The notes under the pieces: model-generated
Database searches by the model: none
What the model was told of the DNA's origin: nothing
What the model saw: the letters and a program-made list of their open reading frames with translations, nothing else
Assembly (NCBI GenBank): GCA_021234155.1
Contig: JAJEKV010000164.1
Location: 690,783-754,782, forward strand
Length of the DNA stretch: 64,000 nucleotides
Reading direction: 5' to 3'
Source of the DNA: Isoetes taiwanensis
Lineage: Eukaryota; Streptophyta; Lycopodiopsida; Isoetales; Isoetaceae
Made by a program: the position numbers and the translations under genes
Shown here: positions 25,260-35,309 of the stretch, in pieces
Numbering within the stretch: position 1 is the first letter of the stretch
Layout: each line of letters starts with the position of its first letter

Positions 25260-26950
25260 CATCTTGTCACAAGCGTATCGAGAAATCCACATGTGAAGAT
25301 ACTTATTTGTCTATTTACCGCTGGAAATCTTTATCATTGCAACGGGGAAAAAATGTTTCATGAAAATCTGACACTTATGAGTATCCATACAGCGTATTCG
25401 GGCTTTGGAACCACGTCGATCTTTACTTCTTCATTACCTTACTTTACTTTACAAACTCACTTGGAATTTTAGCTACGCTTGGAAGACTAGGTATCCCTTA
25501 TCATATTTATGAGGACTGTACAATAGCTTCTTGCATGGCTTTGCTCCATTCATTTTCCACAGGCATTCATGGCTTCATATAACGTGGTAAACAATGGCAT
25601 ATCCATTCTTTGTAGAAGGCAATGTATAAGGAAATTTTCTCGATTTTGATTCTAAGTACGCATGCATCTTATATAACCTTTTATAGGTCTAATGCGTATA
25701 GGAGCTATGATCAGTCTTCATTATCATCTAGATCATCTCCTCAATTTCCCCTAGGTCGCCCATCATCAATGGTTGTGTGGGGTGCATGTTGTGATCACGA
25801 TAGAAAGGGTGTTGTTATTTGTATGGTGCATCATGTGCCTCTTCTATCGTTATATCATTTCAATTATGGAGATGCATCTTTAACAGATGTATTTTGTCGG
25901 AGGCCTACCCAGTTTTGTACAATGATATTTTTGTAGGTAGGACATCTTTATTATTAAATTCTACAAACATCACGGGTCTCAAGGTCTTTCCTTTTGCAGC
26001 CGGATGGGCAAAAGCTCAACAATCCTATCACGCACTTGGCTCATCGACCATCTCTGGGCCATGCGGGTTTACTTTAGTTGCTCCCCGTTTATAGCTGTAG
26101 AAATTTTGTGTACTGAAAAGCCTGCCGAGCTGACCCTACACTTATATATCATGGCTCGCACGTCCGGCAAAGATCCTGTTGTTTCTCTTGGCCCGTGCGT
26201 TCATAATCCATGAATTTTTTATAGTGGTTGCATGCGCGTCGAAATTAATAATGGATTCAACCTTATATGAGTTTAGAACAGAACAAATATGCGCACACTT
26301 GGGAATTGTCTCATTTTTGATATCCCTTGCAATCCCACAATTTATTTGCTAAAATCAATAAAAGATTGGTTGGAAAACTTAGGTAATTTTTGGTAGAAAA
26401 CAAAATAGCAATAAAAAATCAATTCCTTGAATCTTGGAGAAGCCAGACTCTGATCAAATTTTATGTGTTGAGCCAGATCAAGAAAAACTAAAGCTTATAG
26501 CAGAAATTATCGTATTCTACGTCTTTGATATATTTCCAAGAGTTTGAATGGAACCAATGGATTGTGTTTCTTTTTCCTGGCCCCGCTTATTCAATTTTGT
26601 GAGTTATTAGTATTTAGATGCGCTTACTCAGGTATATGAATTGGGCGCTGTGAAGCCATTCAACTTGATATATTTCAGTCAGTTTTGGTTTTCAAAGGGA
26701 AGAGCTTCCCTCAATCCGTAATGGGTTTTGTGGCATATTCCAAGTATATAGGTATATGGCCAGCTTTGGAAATTTAAGCCGTACTCTGGTCCCACTTGGG
26801 AGGGCAACCCCTGCAGCGGCTTCCCTGTATTTTAATTTAAGCCATGCCTGCGCGGCATATTTTTTTTTTTTTTTTAATTATCTAACATATATCTATTCTT
26901 ATGTATTAAAACATCCCTCTTAGTCCTTCAGATCCTACTCATGGGGCATT
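25260..26950. other. No recognisable gene
   Basis: Overlapping plus frames at 25,622-26,213 have no recognisable family. Around 26,730-26,830 the minus strand carries GGGTTGCCC and TATACC blocks faintly like repeat R. A T-run (16 bp) lies at about 26,861-26,876. Confidence 0.35.
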
Positions 26951-26959
26951 ATCCTATGG

Positions 26960-27420
26960 CTCAAATGGCTTGAGGATTTCTATATAAGAGCGTCTAGCAG
27001 TTAGGAGTTGGTGCAGATCTGATAGTAGGTCACTCTATGAAAGCTCGGCCTTTGGAGATGTATCCCGGCTCGGGTGGCTTAGGAGTTTCTATATGGAATT
27101 CCTATATAGGCGATCTCTGATCAGTCAATTTATCGACTTATCGGTCCAGATCCTGCATGACTCACGTTGCTTGGAGACATATCTCGGTGCATGGCTGGGA
27201 ATTATATGCCAATAAATCCTCGATCCGGGTTGTTCTTGATCCACGGCCAGTGATAGAGATCCTCGGCTCACATTGCTTTGAGATACTTTTATGGTGCACA
27301 TAGCTGGGAATTATATGTAGATCATAGCCCGGTTGTTGATCCTTCAGATGTAAGGCTCATGTTGATTTAGATTTTTGAAATTTTATGTTGTTGAATGCTC
27401 AGCCCTTTAGGAGAAGCTTT
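26960..27420 (+). repeat. Degenerate tandem repeats, about 110 bp
   Basis: Successive units share GATCCT or GATCCG, TCACGTTGCTTGGAGA-like and GCTGGGAATTATATG blocks (clear at about 27,145-27,210 and 27,255-27,320, weaker on both sides). No coding frame. It ends next to the tRNA-related segment. Confidence 0.5.
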
Positions 27421-27437
27421 TAAAAGTTCTATATTAT

Positions 27438-27500
27438 TCGAGGGATTCGAACCCTAGTCATTGCTACCCAAAAGTCTCATTCTAACCACTACACCAAGTA
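27438..27500 (-). mobile_element. tRNA-derived SINE head or tRNA-like sequence
   Basis: The minus strand reads CTTGGTGTAGTGGTTAG (A-box region, plus coordinates 27,482-27,498) and about 40 bases on GGGTTCGAATCCC (B-box, 27,442-27,454). Both internal pol III promoter boxes fit and the spacing fits a tRNA body. I could not close an acceptor stem, so this is better read as a tRNA-derived SINE head than a functional tRNA. Confidence 0.55.
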
Positions 27501-27593
27501 TTGATTCATTAATAAACAGAAAGGTAATATCACATAAAATATGCTCTACAATGTTTTAGATAGTTCTAAAATGTTTTGGAAGGCTCTTTACTC

Positions 27594-27680
27594 TAGAATG
27601 TTCTAGAATCTTCTAGGTAGTTCTAGAATACTATTTCCAAAATGTTCTAGAAAGTTCTGGAAATTTAAATATTTATATAC
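27594..27680 (+). promoter_or_regulatory. Heat-shock-element cluster with TATA box
   Basis: Perfect alternating TTC/GAA arrays: TTCTAGAATCTTC (27,601-27,613, three units) and TTCTAGAAAGTTCTGGAA (27,645-27,662, four units in the nTTCnnGAAn phase bound by heat-shock factor trimers). Further TTCTAGAA and GTTCTAAA copies lie at 27,552-27,640. A TTATATA box at 27,673-27,679 lies 10 bp downstream. No recognisable gene follows. The arrangement resembles heat-responsive retrotransposon promoters, but no LTR was found. Confidence 0.5.
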
Positions 27681-28029
27681 GTGTGACATCTAGTTAAGAT
27701 TGTATGCGACGTCGTGGCGTCGTATAGAATCATCCGTCCGTGGGTCATATGCGGGAGTCTGGGTCATACGCAGTCATTCTAGCCACACGTCACATAGCAT
27801 GTCTCGGGGCGGTGCGTCGTCGGATGTGGCAGTAGACATCACTATACATGTCGCTAAATGGTCATTTTATTTTTGTGACTATTTCCTTGGATTGAATTGA
27901 CTCTTGCCCCACATTCTTCCATGCTCGTCGACCCCCGATTACTTGTTTTAGTCCCATTCAACTTCGGGCACATTATCTTGGTCTGTGGATTTCTTGTTCC
28001 TGAATTAGCTTTACTTTGGCCCATCTTGT

Positions 28030-28405
28030 GACTTACGTGTATTCTCATGTAGCCTTCTCTACCACACTGATTGATTCCTCTGTTCCTGCTATTGGCTATA
28101 CATCGGTCTCGAATAATGCACTGTTATGCAGTTCCTAGCCACTTGCACTTGCCTGTCACTTTCCCATCCTTGATTTGGGCACGGATACCACATGGCTCCT
28201 TGCCTCTCTGCATTTTCTTCAACTCTTGATTCATGTCTTCCCTTTGTTTTTTCATGCTTGTTTCTATTATCCTCACCCCACATCTTAGCCATTCTGCTTT
28301 TCGAAGTATCCTTTGCTTCACCACCACGTTTTGAAGGGTGATATTGATGTCAGCTCTTGAAGATCCCAGGTATCTCTCTTGCCACGAACTGTATTTATTT
28401 GTCAT
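28030..28405 (-). pseudogene. LINE ORF1 C-terminal remnant, minus strand
   Basis: Minus-strand frames read NITLQNVVVKQRILRKAEWL, then KKQREDMNQELKKMQR, then IRAQIKDGKVTGKCKW. This follows the order of the LINE-2 ORF1 C-terminus (NLTLKDMTAKELRMGSRLRN, MQRQGLHRELARAMEL, GVRNGKVYLHKR), so it is the nucleic-acid-binding domain of an L1-like ORF1 protein. A second minus frame overlaps after a frameshift. Confidence 0.6.
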
Positions 28406-28499
28406 GGTACTCCCATTTTCTCTCTGTCGTATATCTTGTAATACAAATTGAAAGTATAAATTGAATGGATAAAAAATAAATTAGTGTTCATCTCGAAAT

Positions 28500-29250
28500 A
28501 TCTAAATTTTTATTTTCAATATTCCATGCATAATTTTAGTCAGATAGTAACAATAATCAATTTGAGTCCAAAGAGTTTGTAAAGGGACTCTATCTTCTCT
28601 TGCTCATTCAACAAGAGCAATTTCAGCTCCATTAAGACGTCCCGCGATTTGGATTTTAATACCTTTTGTATCTTTATCTTCTCTAATTTAATAGCCTTTC
28701 CGTGATTCTTCAAAATGCGACTCAGACTCCTTAGTTGTAAGGCATGATTCACCACATGTTCTCACTATTTCTGTCAAAGTTATGTGAACTCTTTAAATTC
28801 TATTCAATAAACTACGTTGCACATCTCTCTTTCATTATTCAATCCCTTGGCCATGACTTCTTTCTATCAATAAGACCAGGAATTCCGTGTGTACCTCGAC
28901 CAAAAGTAAGTCCATTTTCTATGAATTTCGACATGTCCAATTCCCACTCTATAATTAGAGGAGTTTTTGATATGTCTGTATATATAATTCTCGATACAAG
29001 TACGTACCCTTTCATCCTCCTAAAGATACTCGGAATAAATCTTTGGCCGTGCAAACTAATGAGAATGATGATTCTTAGTTATACCGATGGAGAGGAGAGC
29101 TATCCTATGAACCCTAAGCAGGCCATTAAATCTAATGGAACAGAAGATTTCTAAATTTTGCTATTTCACCAGATTGGAATATTTGTTTGGGGGGAAGAAT
29201 TCTTTAGCTGTTGTTCATTACCAATGCACCAAAATCCCATCCAATGAAAT
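28500..29250. other. Unassigned DNA next to the plastid insert
   Basis: Frames at 28,744-29,154 (plus), 28,839-29,054 (minus) and 28,540-28,755 (minus) do not match any plastid or nuclear gene I recognise. The segment lies where ndhH would flank rps15 in a typical plastid genome, but I could not find ndhH in any frame. Confidence 0.3.
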
Positions 29251-29254
29251 GGAG

Positions 29255-29507
29255 TTAAAAATACAAGATTCGTTCATCTTTGGTTCCCGAAAAACAAACA
29301 GGATCTGTTGAGTTTCAAATATCCCATTTAACTAATCGAATTTTGAAACCTACCTATCATTTAAAATTGCATGGCAAAGACTATTCATCTCAGAGAGGTT
29401 TGTGGAAAATCCTAGGAAAACGTGAACGTCTTTTGGTTCATCTATCTCAAAAAAATTCACTCTGTTACGAAAATTTGATTAATCATAGACGTATTTCTGG
29501 CTAATTT
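29255..29507 (+). pseudogene. rps15: Plastid rps15 copy in nuclear DNA
   Basis: Encodes most of chloroplast ribosomal protein S15, which binds 16S rRNA in the small subunit. The frame from 29,280 gives [12 protein letters not shown], then [20 protein letters not shown], then [10 protein letters not shown], in the family order. Just upstream IQDSFI is in another frame, so there is a frameshift near 29,280. The first codon is not ATG, and the C-terminus ends early after RRISG. About 75 of the roughly 90 expected residues remain. It is a decayed plastid-to-nucleus transfer, not a working gene. Confidence 0.85.
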
Positions 29508-29888
29508 AAAATCCAATAGAGCTAAAGCACGGTTAGACAATTGCCCATTGAGGCGTACTTTCATAATTCATATATTCAAGTAAGAAGTGGAGTGTGATTA
29601 GGTAATATGTTTCAATCCTTCGGGTTCTCCCTCTACTCTAATGGTCGTAATGCTATCTGAAGCGTGTATGCAATGGATACTTCTATATACATACCTATAA
29701 AAGCTTATTACATAACCTCACAAAATATTCTGTGAAGGATTCCTCGGTTCTATTCAAGAAAAAAAAATAGGGTTTCTTATGAAGCCTGATTAACAAATAA
29801 CATTATACATAATGTGATATGTACACATATTGTAGGAACTCTAATAAATCCTCCTTTTATCTCATTGCTTATAATTTCATAATGATGC
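29508..29888. other. Probable plastid spacer sequence
   Basis: AT-rich sequence between the rps15 and atpA remnants. No gene or tRNA recognised. It is assumed part of the plastid insert because of its position. Confidence 0.35.
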
Positions 29889-30105
29889 CTTTAACTCCAA
29901 CATGTCATGTCCTTTGAGGAGTGGTACGAAGTTGTGCCATCCTCAATTCCACCAGTTCCTCTGCCATTACTTCATCAAGACCATAGGCACGGGCAATTCC
30001 ACCCCTACTTGGAATATGATACCAGTTTTTATGACCTTTACTTGGTTATATTGCTCAATTTTTTTGAGAATAATGTTTCTAATCTCTTCAGTTCGAATTT
30101 ACCAT
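29889..30105 (-). pseudogene. atpA: Plastid atpA 5' end, decayed
   Basis: On the minus strand, an ATG at 30,105-30,103 begins a sequence aligning with the start of the chloroplast ATP synthase alpha-subunit gene: AACATTATTC, AAATTGAGCAATATAACC, then GGIARAYGLDEVMAEELVE (family: DGIARIYGLDxVMAGELVE). It covers about the first 70-75 codons, with several frameshifts and stops. In plastid genomes atpA is far from rps15 and chlL, so the insert joins distant plastid segments. Confidence 0.75.
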
Positions 30106-30302
30106 TAGTGTTCGTTAATGATTCCTAAAAAAAAGAATCTATAAGAAAAGAAAAGGCTAATTTAGTTCGAAAAAAACATAAATTAGTTTATTTTAGGTAT
30201 AACTTGAGTAAGGAGTGGCTGTTTTTCCTCTCTTAGGAACAAAATCTCAAAATTTTTCTATATGAAATAAAAAAAGGCTCTCGTGTTTTAATAATAGCTG
30301 CT

Positions 30303-30341
30303 TCAGCCGGATGAGGAGAAACTCTCAGATCCGATACTGTG
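30303..30341 (+). ncRNA. Group II intron domain V remnant
   Basis: AGCCGGATGAGGAGAAACTC and the following TCAGATCCGATACTG match the domain V hairpin of plastid group II introns (AGC at the base, GAAA-type loop, CTCA...CCG return strand), followed by GTGCGGGAAGGGGG and a plausible domain VI. Changes in the returning strand weaken the lower stem, so it is a relic. I could not identify the host gene of the intron. The nearby atpA remnant is on the other strand, so a simple atpF-intron origin does not fit. Confidence 0.55.
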
Positions 30342-30553
30342 CGGGAAGGGGGGACTAGATAATAAACTATACCAATCTATTATTATTATTATTTTGCCAA
30401 ACCTATAACTAACAGACCTACTTCATTTGGACTAAAACGAGGTTTTGGAACGAAAGTATTCCTTTCTTTTTCCATTATCTAGACTTCAACGATTTTATAG
30501 GTAGAGAAATAGCTACTAGGGGAGATGTTATCAAAAAACTATTAGCTAGTCTA

Positions 30554-30570
30554 AAATCGAAAGTTGTTTT
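30554..30570 (+). repeat. LINE target-site duplication, left copy
   Basis: AAATCGAAAGTTGTTTT, identical to 34,943-34,959. It directly abuts the poly(T), that is minus-strand poly(A), of the LINE. Confidence 0.9.
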
Positions 30571-30679
30571 TTTTTTGGAGAACTGTGCCATCAATATATT
30601 AAAAGAATGGTAATGTTACAAAGCAAGTGAGGAGGAAGGAGAACTGCCCCAAAGAGACATCGATACCTCGACAACAAAC

Positions 30680-32236
30680 TCACAGAAAAACTGCAACTCT
30701 ACTGCTGTACAAACCGACCATCACCATCTACAACACCCAAGAAGTCCCGCCAAATGGCAAACTTCTGCTCTACTAATCCTGGGAACACCAGAAAGCATTG
30801 AAATAGCTTGTACCTGAGTCGAGGAATCAGAGAGGCTGCAGGCTGCTGAATCCCTTGAAAGATCCACAACCGCCGCCGCTTCCAAATCAGCCACACCGAT
30901 CAAGCCACACATTGAGTTCATATTTGCTGCCAAAGCGGCCCGCTGCACAGGAGATATACATGAAGCAAAGAATCTGGCGGCAAGTCAATCTCACTCTGAA
31001 ACAGAGCCTAACCCAATCCCGGGGCAGCTTTGCAAGTGAGGGCATAAAACCGCACAATGCTCCACGATCTCACGATGAAGGCCACAACAAAGGGCGAGAG
31101 GGCTCACACCCGCCTAAAGCCCGACTCACAAGGGCATTCACCACGATACGGTGCACCACGCCCGCGAGAAGCACCCTAACCTTCGGTGGGGAAGTGAGCT
31201 CCATGTCCGCGTCAAAACCGAAGCGCCATCGAGAACCCGAAGCTGCGAGACCACTTGCCGGAAAGGGCGAGTGCCATGAATAGCCGACACCGGTAACAAG
31301 ACCGCACAAAACAAGAAGACACAACATCCGGATGAACCTTCCAAACCTGCACCACCACATCATCTGAGGGACTATAGGTATGTGTAGCGGAATACTCCCG
31401 CCACTTATTCCCGGAATAGCTTGGGTCCGCGCCCCTCGGTGGTGGCGAGCTCGAAGAACTCCCACGAAGCTAGCGGACCACCCCAATACCAATCCTCCAA
31501 GGTGAGCACGGCGGCTCGCCTCCAACGGACTGCGTCCGAGCATGCCTGATGAGCCAAGGGCAAGTGCGCGGGGGTAGAGGAACCCACAAGAAAGAGAAGA
31601 GTGGTGATAAATTGAGGCATAATCTAGCTGGAAGTGCTCACGCACATGATCCCAAGCCCGCAACACCACCCGGTGAGAAAAGGGGATGCATGTGGGAAGG
31701 CTGGAGACCATACAACAAGTGCCTGGGCAACTCCATGCACGCAGACGGCTTCCCAAACGCCACACAATGGCGAAGAGGCTGCAACAACGCCAAGCACTGG
31801 GAGAAGATGCTCCATCCTGCAGATTGCTCCAAACAAACTTGGAGACTAACACCTTATTATGCAGCGCCAAATCCAGAATGGCCAAGCCCCCATCCTCCCG
31901 GGGGCGAAGACACTTCCACCAAGCCACTTTAACCGCCCCTTCATCATCCCCGCCCGACAAAATTTGAACAATCTTATCCAAAGCACGTATCTTACCTCGA
32001 GGAGCTAACAACATCGAGATCTTTGTATACACATGAGTGCTACAAAGCATTGACTTGGCAATAGTGATCCCTATCGCCATGGACAACTTGCTACCCTTCC
32101 ACCAATTGAGGTGTTTACGCAACCCCTCCAAAATCTCATCCCACACCCTCCCCATGGAAACATCCCCTCCAAAGGGAATACCCAACAGCTTAGTACACAC
32201 ATTACCTGGAAGCACCTTCCGAGGGAATAGCGCCAA
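30680..32236 (-). pseudogene. LINE ORF2 C-terminal region and 3' UTR
   Basis: The long frame at 31,070-32,236 carries the L1 thumb/connection features: KLLGIPFGGDVS, LRKHLNWWKGSKLSMA, then WWKCLRPREDGGLAI. Further on, in shifted frames, are a Cys/His knuckle (CCGLHREIVEHC, about 31,050-31,100) and WLIWKRRRLWIFQG (about 30,850-30,895), the usual C-terminal signatures of plant LINEs. The remainder to 30,576 is 3' UTR. Confidence 0.8.
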
Positions 32237-32299
32237 ACAAGGGGGAGGCGGAGTCAGCTAGGCCCATAATGCGAGCATTTACCCCAATTCGAGAAGAAT

Positions 32300-33432
32300 G
32301 CCCGAGGCCAAGGAGAAAGTATCCAGCAAACCTTTCACATTCCAGATTCCTCTCTTACGCCCAGAGAAGAGGAAAGTGTCATCGGCCCGGCCCCGGTTAA
32401 TAATCGCTAGCTACCATCTTGCATCCGAAGCCCATCCACCATCCCCTCCTCCACCGCAGACAAAAACAAGCGGGAATGATTGCCTACGCCTGTCGTAAAA
32501 AAAACGGCGCCAAAGGGCACCCCCGACGCACCCTCGCCTAAGGAGAAAAAGGCGGAAGGTTCATCGACACACCACCATAGCCCGCGGCTGACCTATGCAG
32601 CTTCATGATCGTCTCTGCCAAAGCGTGGACCACGCCCAACGCTAACATCATGGCAGACAAGAACTCCCAACGGACACTATCGTAAGCTTTGACAAAGTCA
32701 AGCTTAAGATAGGCAATGCCTTGACCTGTTCTCCTGGCCCAATAAAGGCCCTCATAAGCTGCGGCAACATTAGTCAAAATGTTCCTCCCAAGAACAAACC
32801 CAGATTGCACCTTACTAATGGAAGAAGTCAACACCGGCTTCAACTTCTCTGCCAGGGCTTTCGCAATAATCTTGTACACAGAGGACAACAAGGAGATAGG
32901 CCTCCAATCATTAATGGTAGAAGGCTGCTTAACCTTAGGAATCAAGAAAATGCATGCGGTATTCAAGATCCTATCCATTTGAGAAGACTACAGCAACTCA
33001 AGATACATCTGGTACACAGACTCACCAACCCACTCCCAATAAGTCTGAAAGAACTCCACAGGGATGCCATCCAACCCAGAACATTTATCCTTGGCCATGC
33101 ACATACATTGCCTCCACTAAATCCTCTCTGGAGAGCTCCTGCTCCAAGCTCTCACGCTGGTGAGGCAGAATAGATGGCTTAACAGTCCCCAAAACAAGCT
33201 CCTGCATCTCCTGCTCATAGGGAAGAGTGCGCTGTGTGAAAAACCTTGAGAAATGTGCATGCACATACCGCTGCAAATCAGCGGGATCCTCCAAAGTCCG
33301 GCCATCAGGCAAAGCAAGGGACGTGATAGATGCTGCATATCGCCGCTGCCTAGCTGCTCTGAAGAACACCGACGAACTTGTGTTGCCCTCCTTCAAGCAG
33401 GTAAGGGCCGCCTTCACACGTGCCTCCTGCAC
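32300..33432 (-). pseudogene. LINE ORF2 reverse transcriptase domain
   Basis: Minus-strand frames show the plant L1 reverse transcriptase order: CIFLIPKV, NDWRPISLLSSVYKIIAK, QSGFVLGRNILTNV, AYLKLDFVKAYDSVRWEFL (catalytic Asp in LDF), then VRRGCPLAP and a decayed catalytic box reading RADDTFLF (about 32,365-32,390; family: YADDT). A stop and a frameshift lie between the palm segments, and the Tyr before ADD is replaced, so it is inactive. Confidence 0.9.
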
Positions 33433-33856
33433 TTTAACCTACTCCAGAGCAACAATACGCTGCAACACTGCATTCTCCCTAATGCCATCAGAAGGCTGCG
33501 TCCGAATTTTCTCCAACTCTTGATAGAGACCATGCAACTCCTGCCGCTCCTGCTGCACATGCTGCCTACAACCTTCGCAAAACGCTTCACCCTGGCCAAC
33601 GCAGTCAGCATACCAGACATACCCTTCAGAGATGAAAAGGTATCAAGCCACAACTCCTGGCACTGGGCCGAGAAATCCGCATCAGCCAGAAGCCGAGTGT
33701 TCAAACGGAACACCGTCCTAGAAGGCCAAGAGGCAACCGCACCCTGACTGGACAAAACCTGAGGGTAATGATCAGAAATGGAGGTAGACAGAATGTTACT
33801 CCGGCGCAAAGAGGGCACACGATCCAGTGCGCATGGGGAAGCATAGCACCGGTCAT

Positions 33857-33864
33857 GCCTAGCA
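33857..33864 (+). repeat. hAT target-site duplication, left
   Basis: GCCTAGCA, repeated exactly at 34,786-34,793. Confidence 0.88.
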
Positions 33865-34785
33865 CAGTGTTGTCAGGTACGTTTAGTACGGTACGGCTAT
33901 TATATGTACTTAACGTATTAATACCGTATGCATACCTCTCATTTAAAAAGTACTTTAAATACATTTTTTAGAATTATAAAATACTTATTAAATACATAAA
34001 ATACGTACTTTACGTTAAGTACTTCGTGTAATTTTTTAAAACTATAAATTCTTGTATTGCATTTAAAATAGTTGCAATAACAACTAATATGAAGAACTTC
34101 AAGTTTTAAATAATTGAACCAAAATATATTACTCTAGAAAATTAAGTATTTCTCAAAGCTTTGAAATCGAAATATGTCTCCTCATAATTCTAGTTTAAAT
34201 TCAACCACAAAATAAAAAACATAAAGAGTTTTACAACAACAATATTTTATAAATGAAATCCACGAATAATCACCCTTCTTCTTCGTTCTCTCCACTTGCA
34301 ATCTGCATACAGAGACAAACAAATGTAAGTAGTTGCTGATTGTTGCATTCGAAGCTGCATTCAAATGCTGATGACAGATCTCTTGGTTCTTCGAAGCTGA
34401 TGACAGATCTCTTGGCTCGAATCCGGCGGCTAGGGTAAAAGGTCAGAGGAGGGAAGTTTTGGGGTTTTTTTTTTCCCACAAGGATTTGGATTTTCCTTTT
34501 TTTTTTTAAAGCCACAATTCCATAATTTCGCTATTCTATAATAATAACATATGATAATATGTTTTCTAATGTATAATTTTATCAATTTTATAGGTAATGT
34601 CATTTGCACTTTCCTTTTTTTTAAAGTACGTATCATACGTACTTTACGTATTAATATGTTAAGTACGGTATCAATAAAACAAAAGCTCAATTTGACCTGT
34701 CAACTTATAGGTATAATACGTATAGTACTGTGGGGAAGGTATGGGACATATGTAAACGTAAAATACGGGTACGTAAACAACACTG
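33865..34785. mobile_element. Non-autonomous hAT element inside the LINE
   Basis: 921 bp. Termini CAGTGTTGT...GTACGT at the left and the inverted counterpart (AACAACACTG) at the right are typical of hAT transposons. The element is flanked by an exact 8-bp duplication GCCTAGCA (33,857-33,864 and 34,786-34,793), the hAT target size. Both ends carry many GTACGT, TACGTA and ACTTTACGT motifs, as expected for subterminal transposase-binding repeats. No transposase frame is present. Confidence 0.9.
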
Positions 34786-34793
34786 GCCTAGCA
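34786..34793 (+). repeat. hAT target-site duplication, right
   Basis: GCCTAGCA. Removing the element and one copy restores the LINE endonuclease reading frame. Confidence 0.88.
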
Positions 34794-34942
34794 TACGCCC
34801 GGCCCACACCAATTTGTCTATTACAATAGGTGAAAGACAAGTCCCCAGGGACCTCAACCAAGGCCAAATCCTACAACAAATGAGACCACTAGTCCCTCTC
34901 AAACCCATGCAGAACTTGGGTTCCAGAACCAGAGCGATCCCC

Positions 34943-34959
34943 AAATCGAAAGTTGTTTT
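34943..34959 (+). repeat. LINE target-site duplication, right copy
   Basis: AAATCGAAAGTTGTTTT, identical to 30,554-30,570. The interrupted sequence continues directly into chlL. Confidence 0.9.
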
Positions 34960-34964
34960 GGATA

Positions 34965-35237
34965 GCGGATATAAAAATTACGGATAATGGATTTGACGCA
35001 TTATTTGCAACTAATCGTATTGCTGCTTCTGTTGGGGAAAAGGCGCGTACACACCCACTTCGCCCGGCGGGCTTGGTAGGAAATCACACATCAGAAACTG
35101 ATCTTATTGATAGATATATAGAAACTTGTCCAATGCCTGTATTAGAGATATTACCTCTCGTTGAACATATCCGAGTATCTAGAGTGAGGGGTAAAACATT
35201 ATTTAAATGGTTGAATCTCAGCCCTCTTTTAACTTGA
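34965..35237 (+). pseudogene. chlL: Plastid chlL fragment in nuclear DNA
   Basis: Encodes part of the iron-sulphur ATPase subunit (L protein) of light-independent protochlorophyllide reductase: [66 protein letters not shown]. These cover about 85 of roughly 290 residues. Conserved Cys-bearing positions are lost or outside the fragment. Upstream DNA to 30,480 (before the LINE) may be further decayed chlL, as GDVIKKLL is like GETVKLLKEL, but that is weak. The gene is absent from flowering plants, which makes it the best taxonomic clue here. Confidence 0.9.
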
Positions 35238-35309
35238 AAGAAGTTTTCGATTGAGAATTATTTAGTTTACTTTCTGATTTTTATTCAAATCCTATCAAGA
35301 ATAGGGAAG

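Larger units (their letters stand above)
30571..34942 (-). mobile_element. L1-type LINE inserted into the plastid fragment
   Basis: A minus-strand non-LTR retrotransposon with a 3' poly(A) (T-run at 30,571-30,576 continuous with the duplicated site) and a 17-bp target-site duplication. From its 5' end it holds the end of the endonuclease domain, reverse transcriptase, a thumb/C-terminal region, a Cys/His knuckle and a 3' UTR. It is 5'-truncated inside the endonuclease domain, the usual outcome of target-primed reverse transcription. A hAT element (33,865-34,785) sits inside it. Excluding hAT, about 3.45 kb of LINE sequence remains. Confidence 0.9.
33414..34942 (-). pseudogene. LINE ORF2 endonuclease end and linker, split by hAT
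   Basis: Reading across the hAT insertion with one target copy removed gives a continuous frame: GRAYARHDRCYAS followed by SISDHYP, the end of an apurinic endonuclease domain including the catalytic SDH motif. This continuity confirms the hAT boundaries. Downstream is the linker toward reverse transcriptase. Confidence 0.7.

Noticed and set aside
27438-27500. Functional tRNA gene
   Set aside because: A- and B-box sequences are good but no closed acceptor or anticodon stem could be drawn; the SINE head explanation is simpler.
27594-27680. Promoter of a heat-shock protein gene
   Set aside because: No heat-shock protein or any other recognisable coding sequence follows within several kilobases.
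30855-32261. Several plus-strand frames of 66-142 residues
   Set aside because: Mirror frames of the GC-rich minus-strand LINE ORF2 C-terminal region.
34965-35237. Functional nuclear chlL
   Set aside because: Only about 85 residues, no transit peptide, no start, diverged C-terminus, and interrupted upstream by a LINE.
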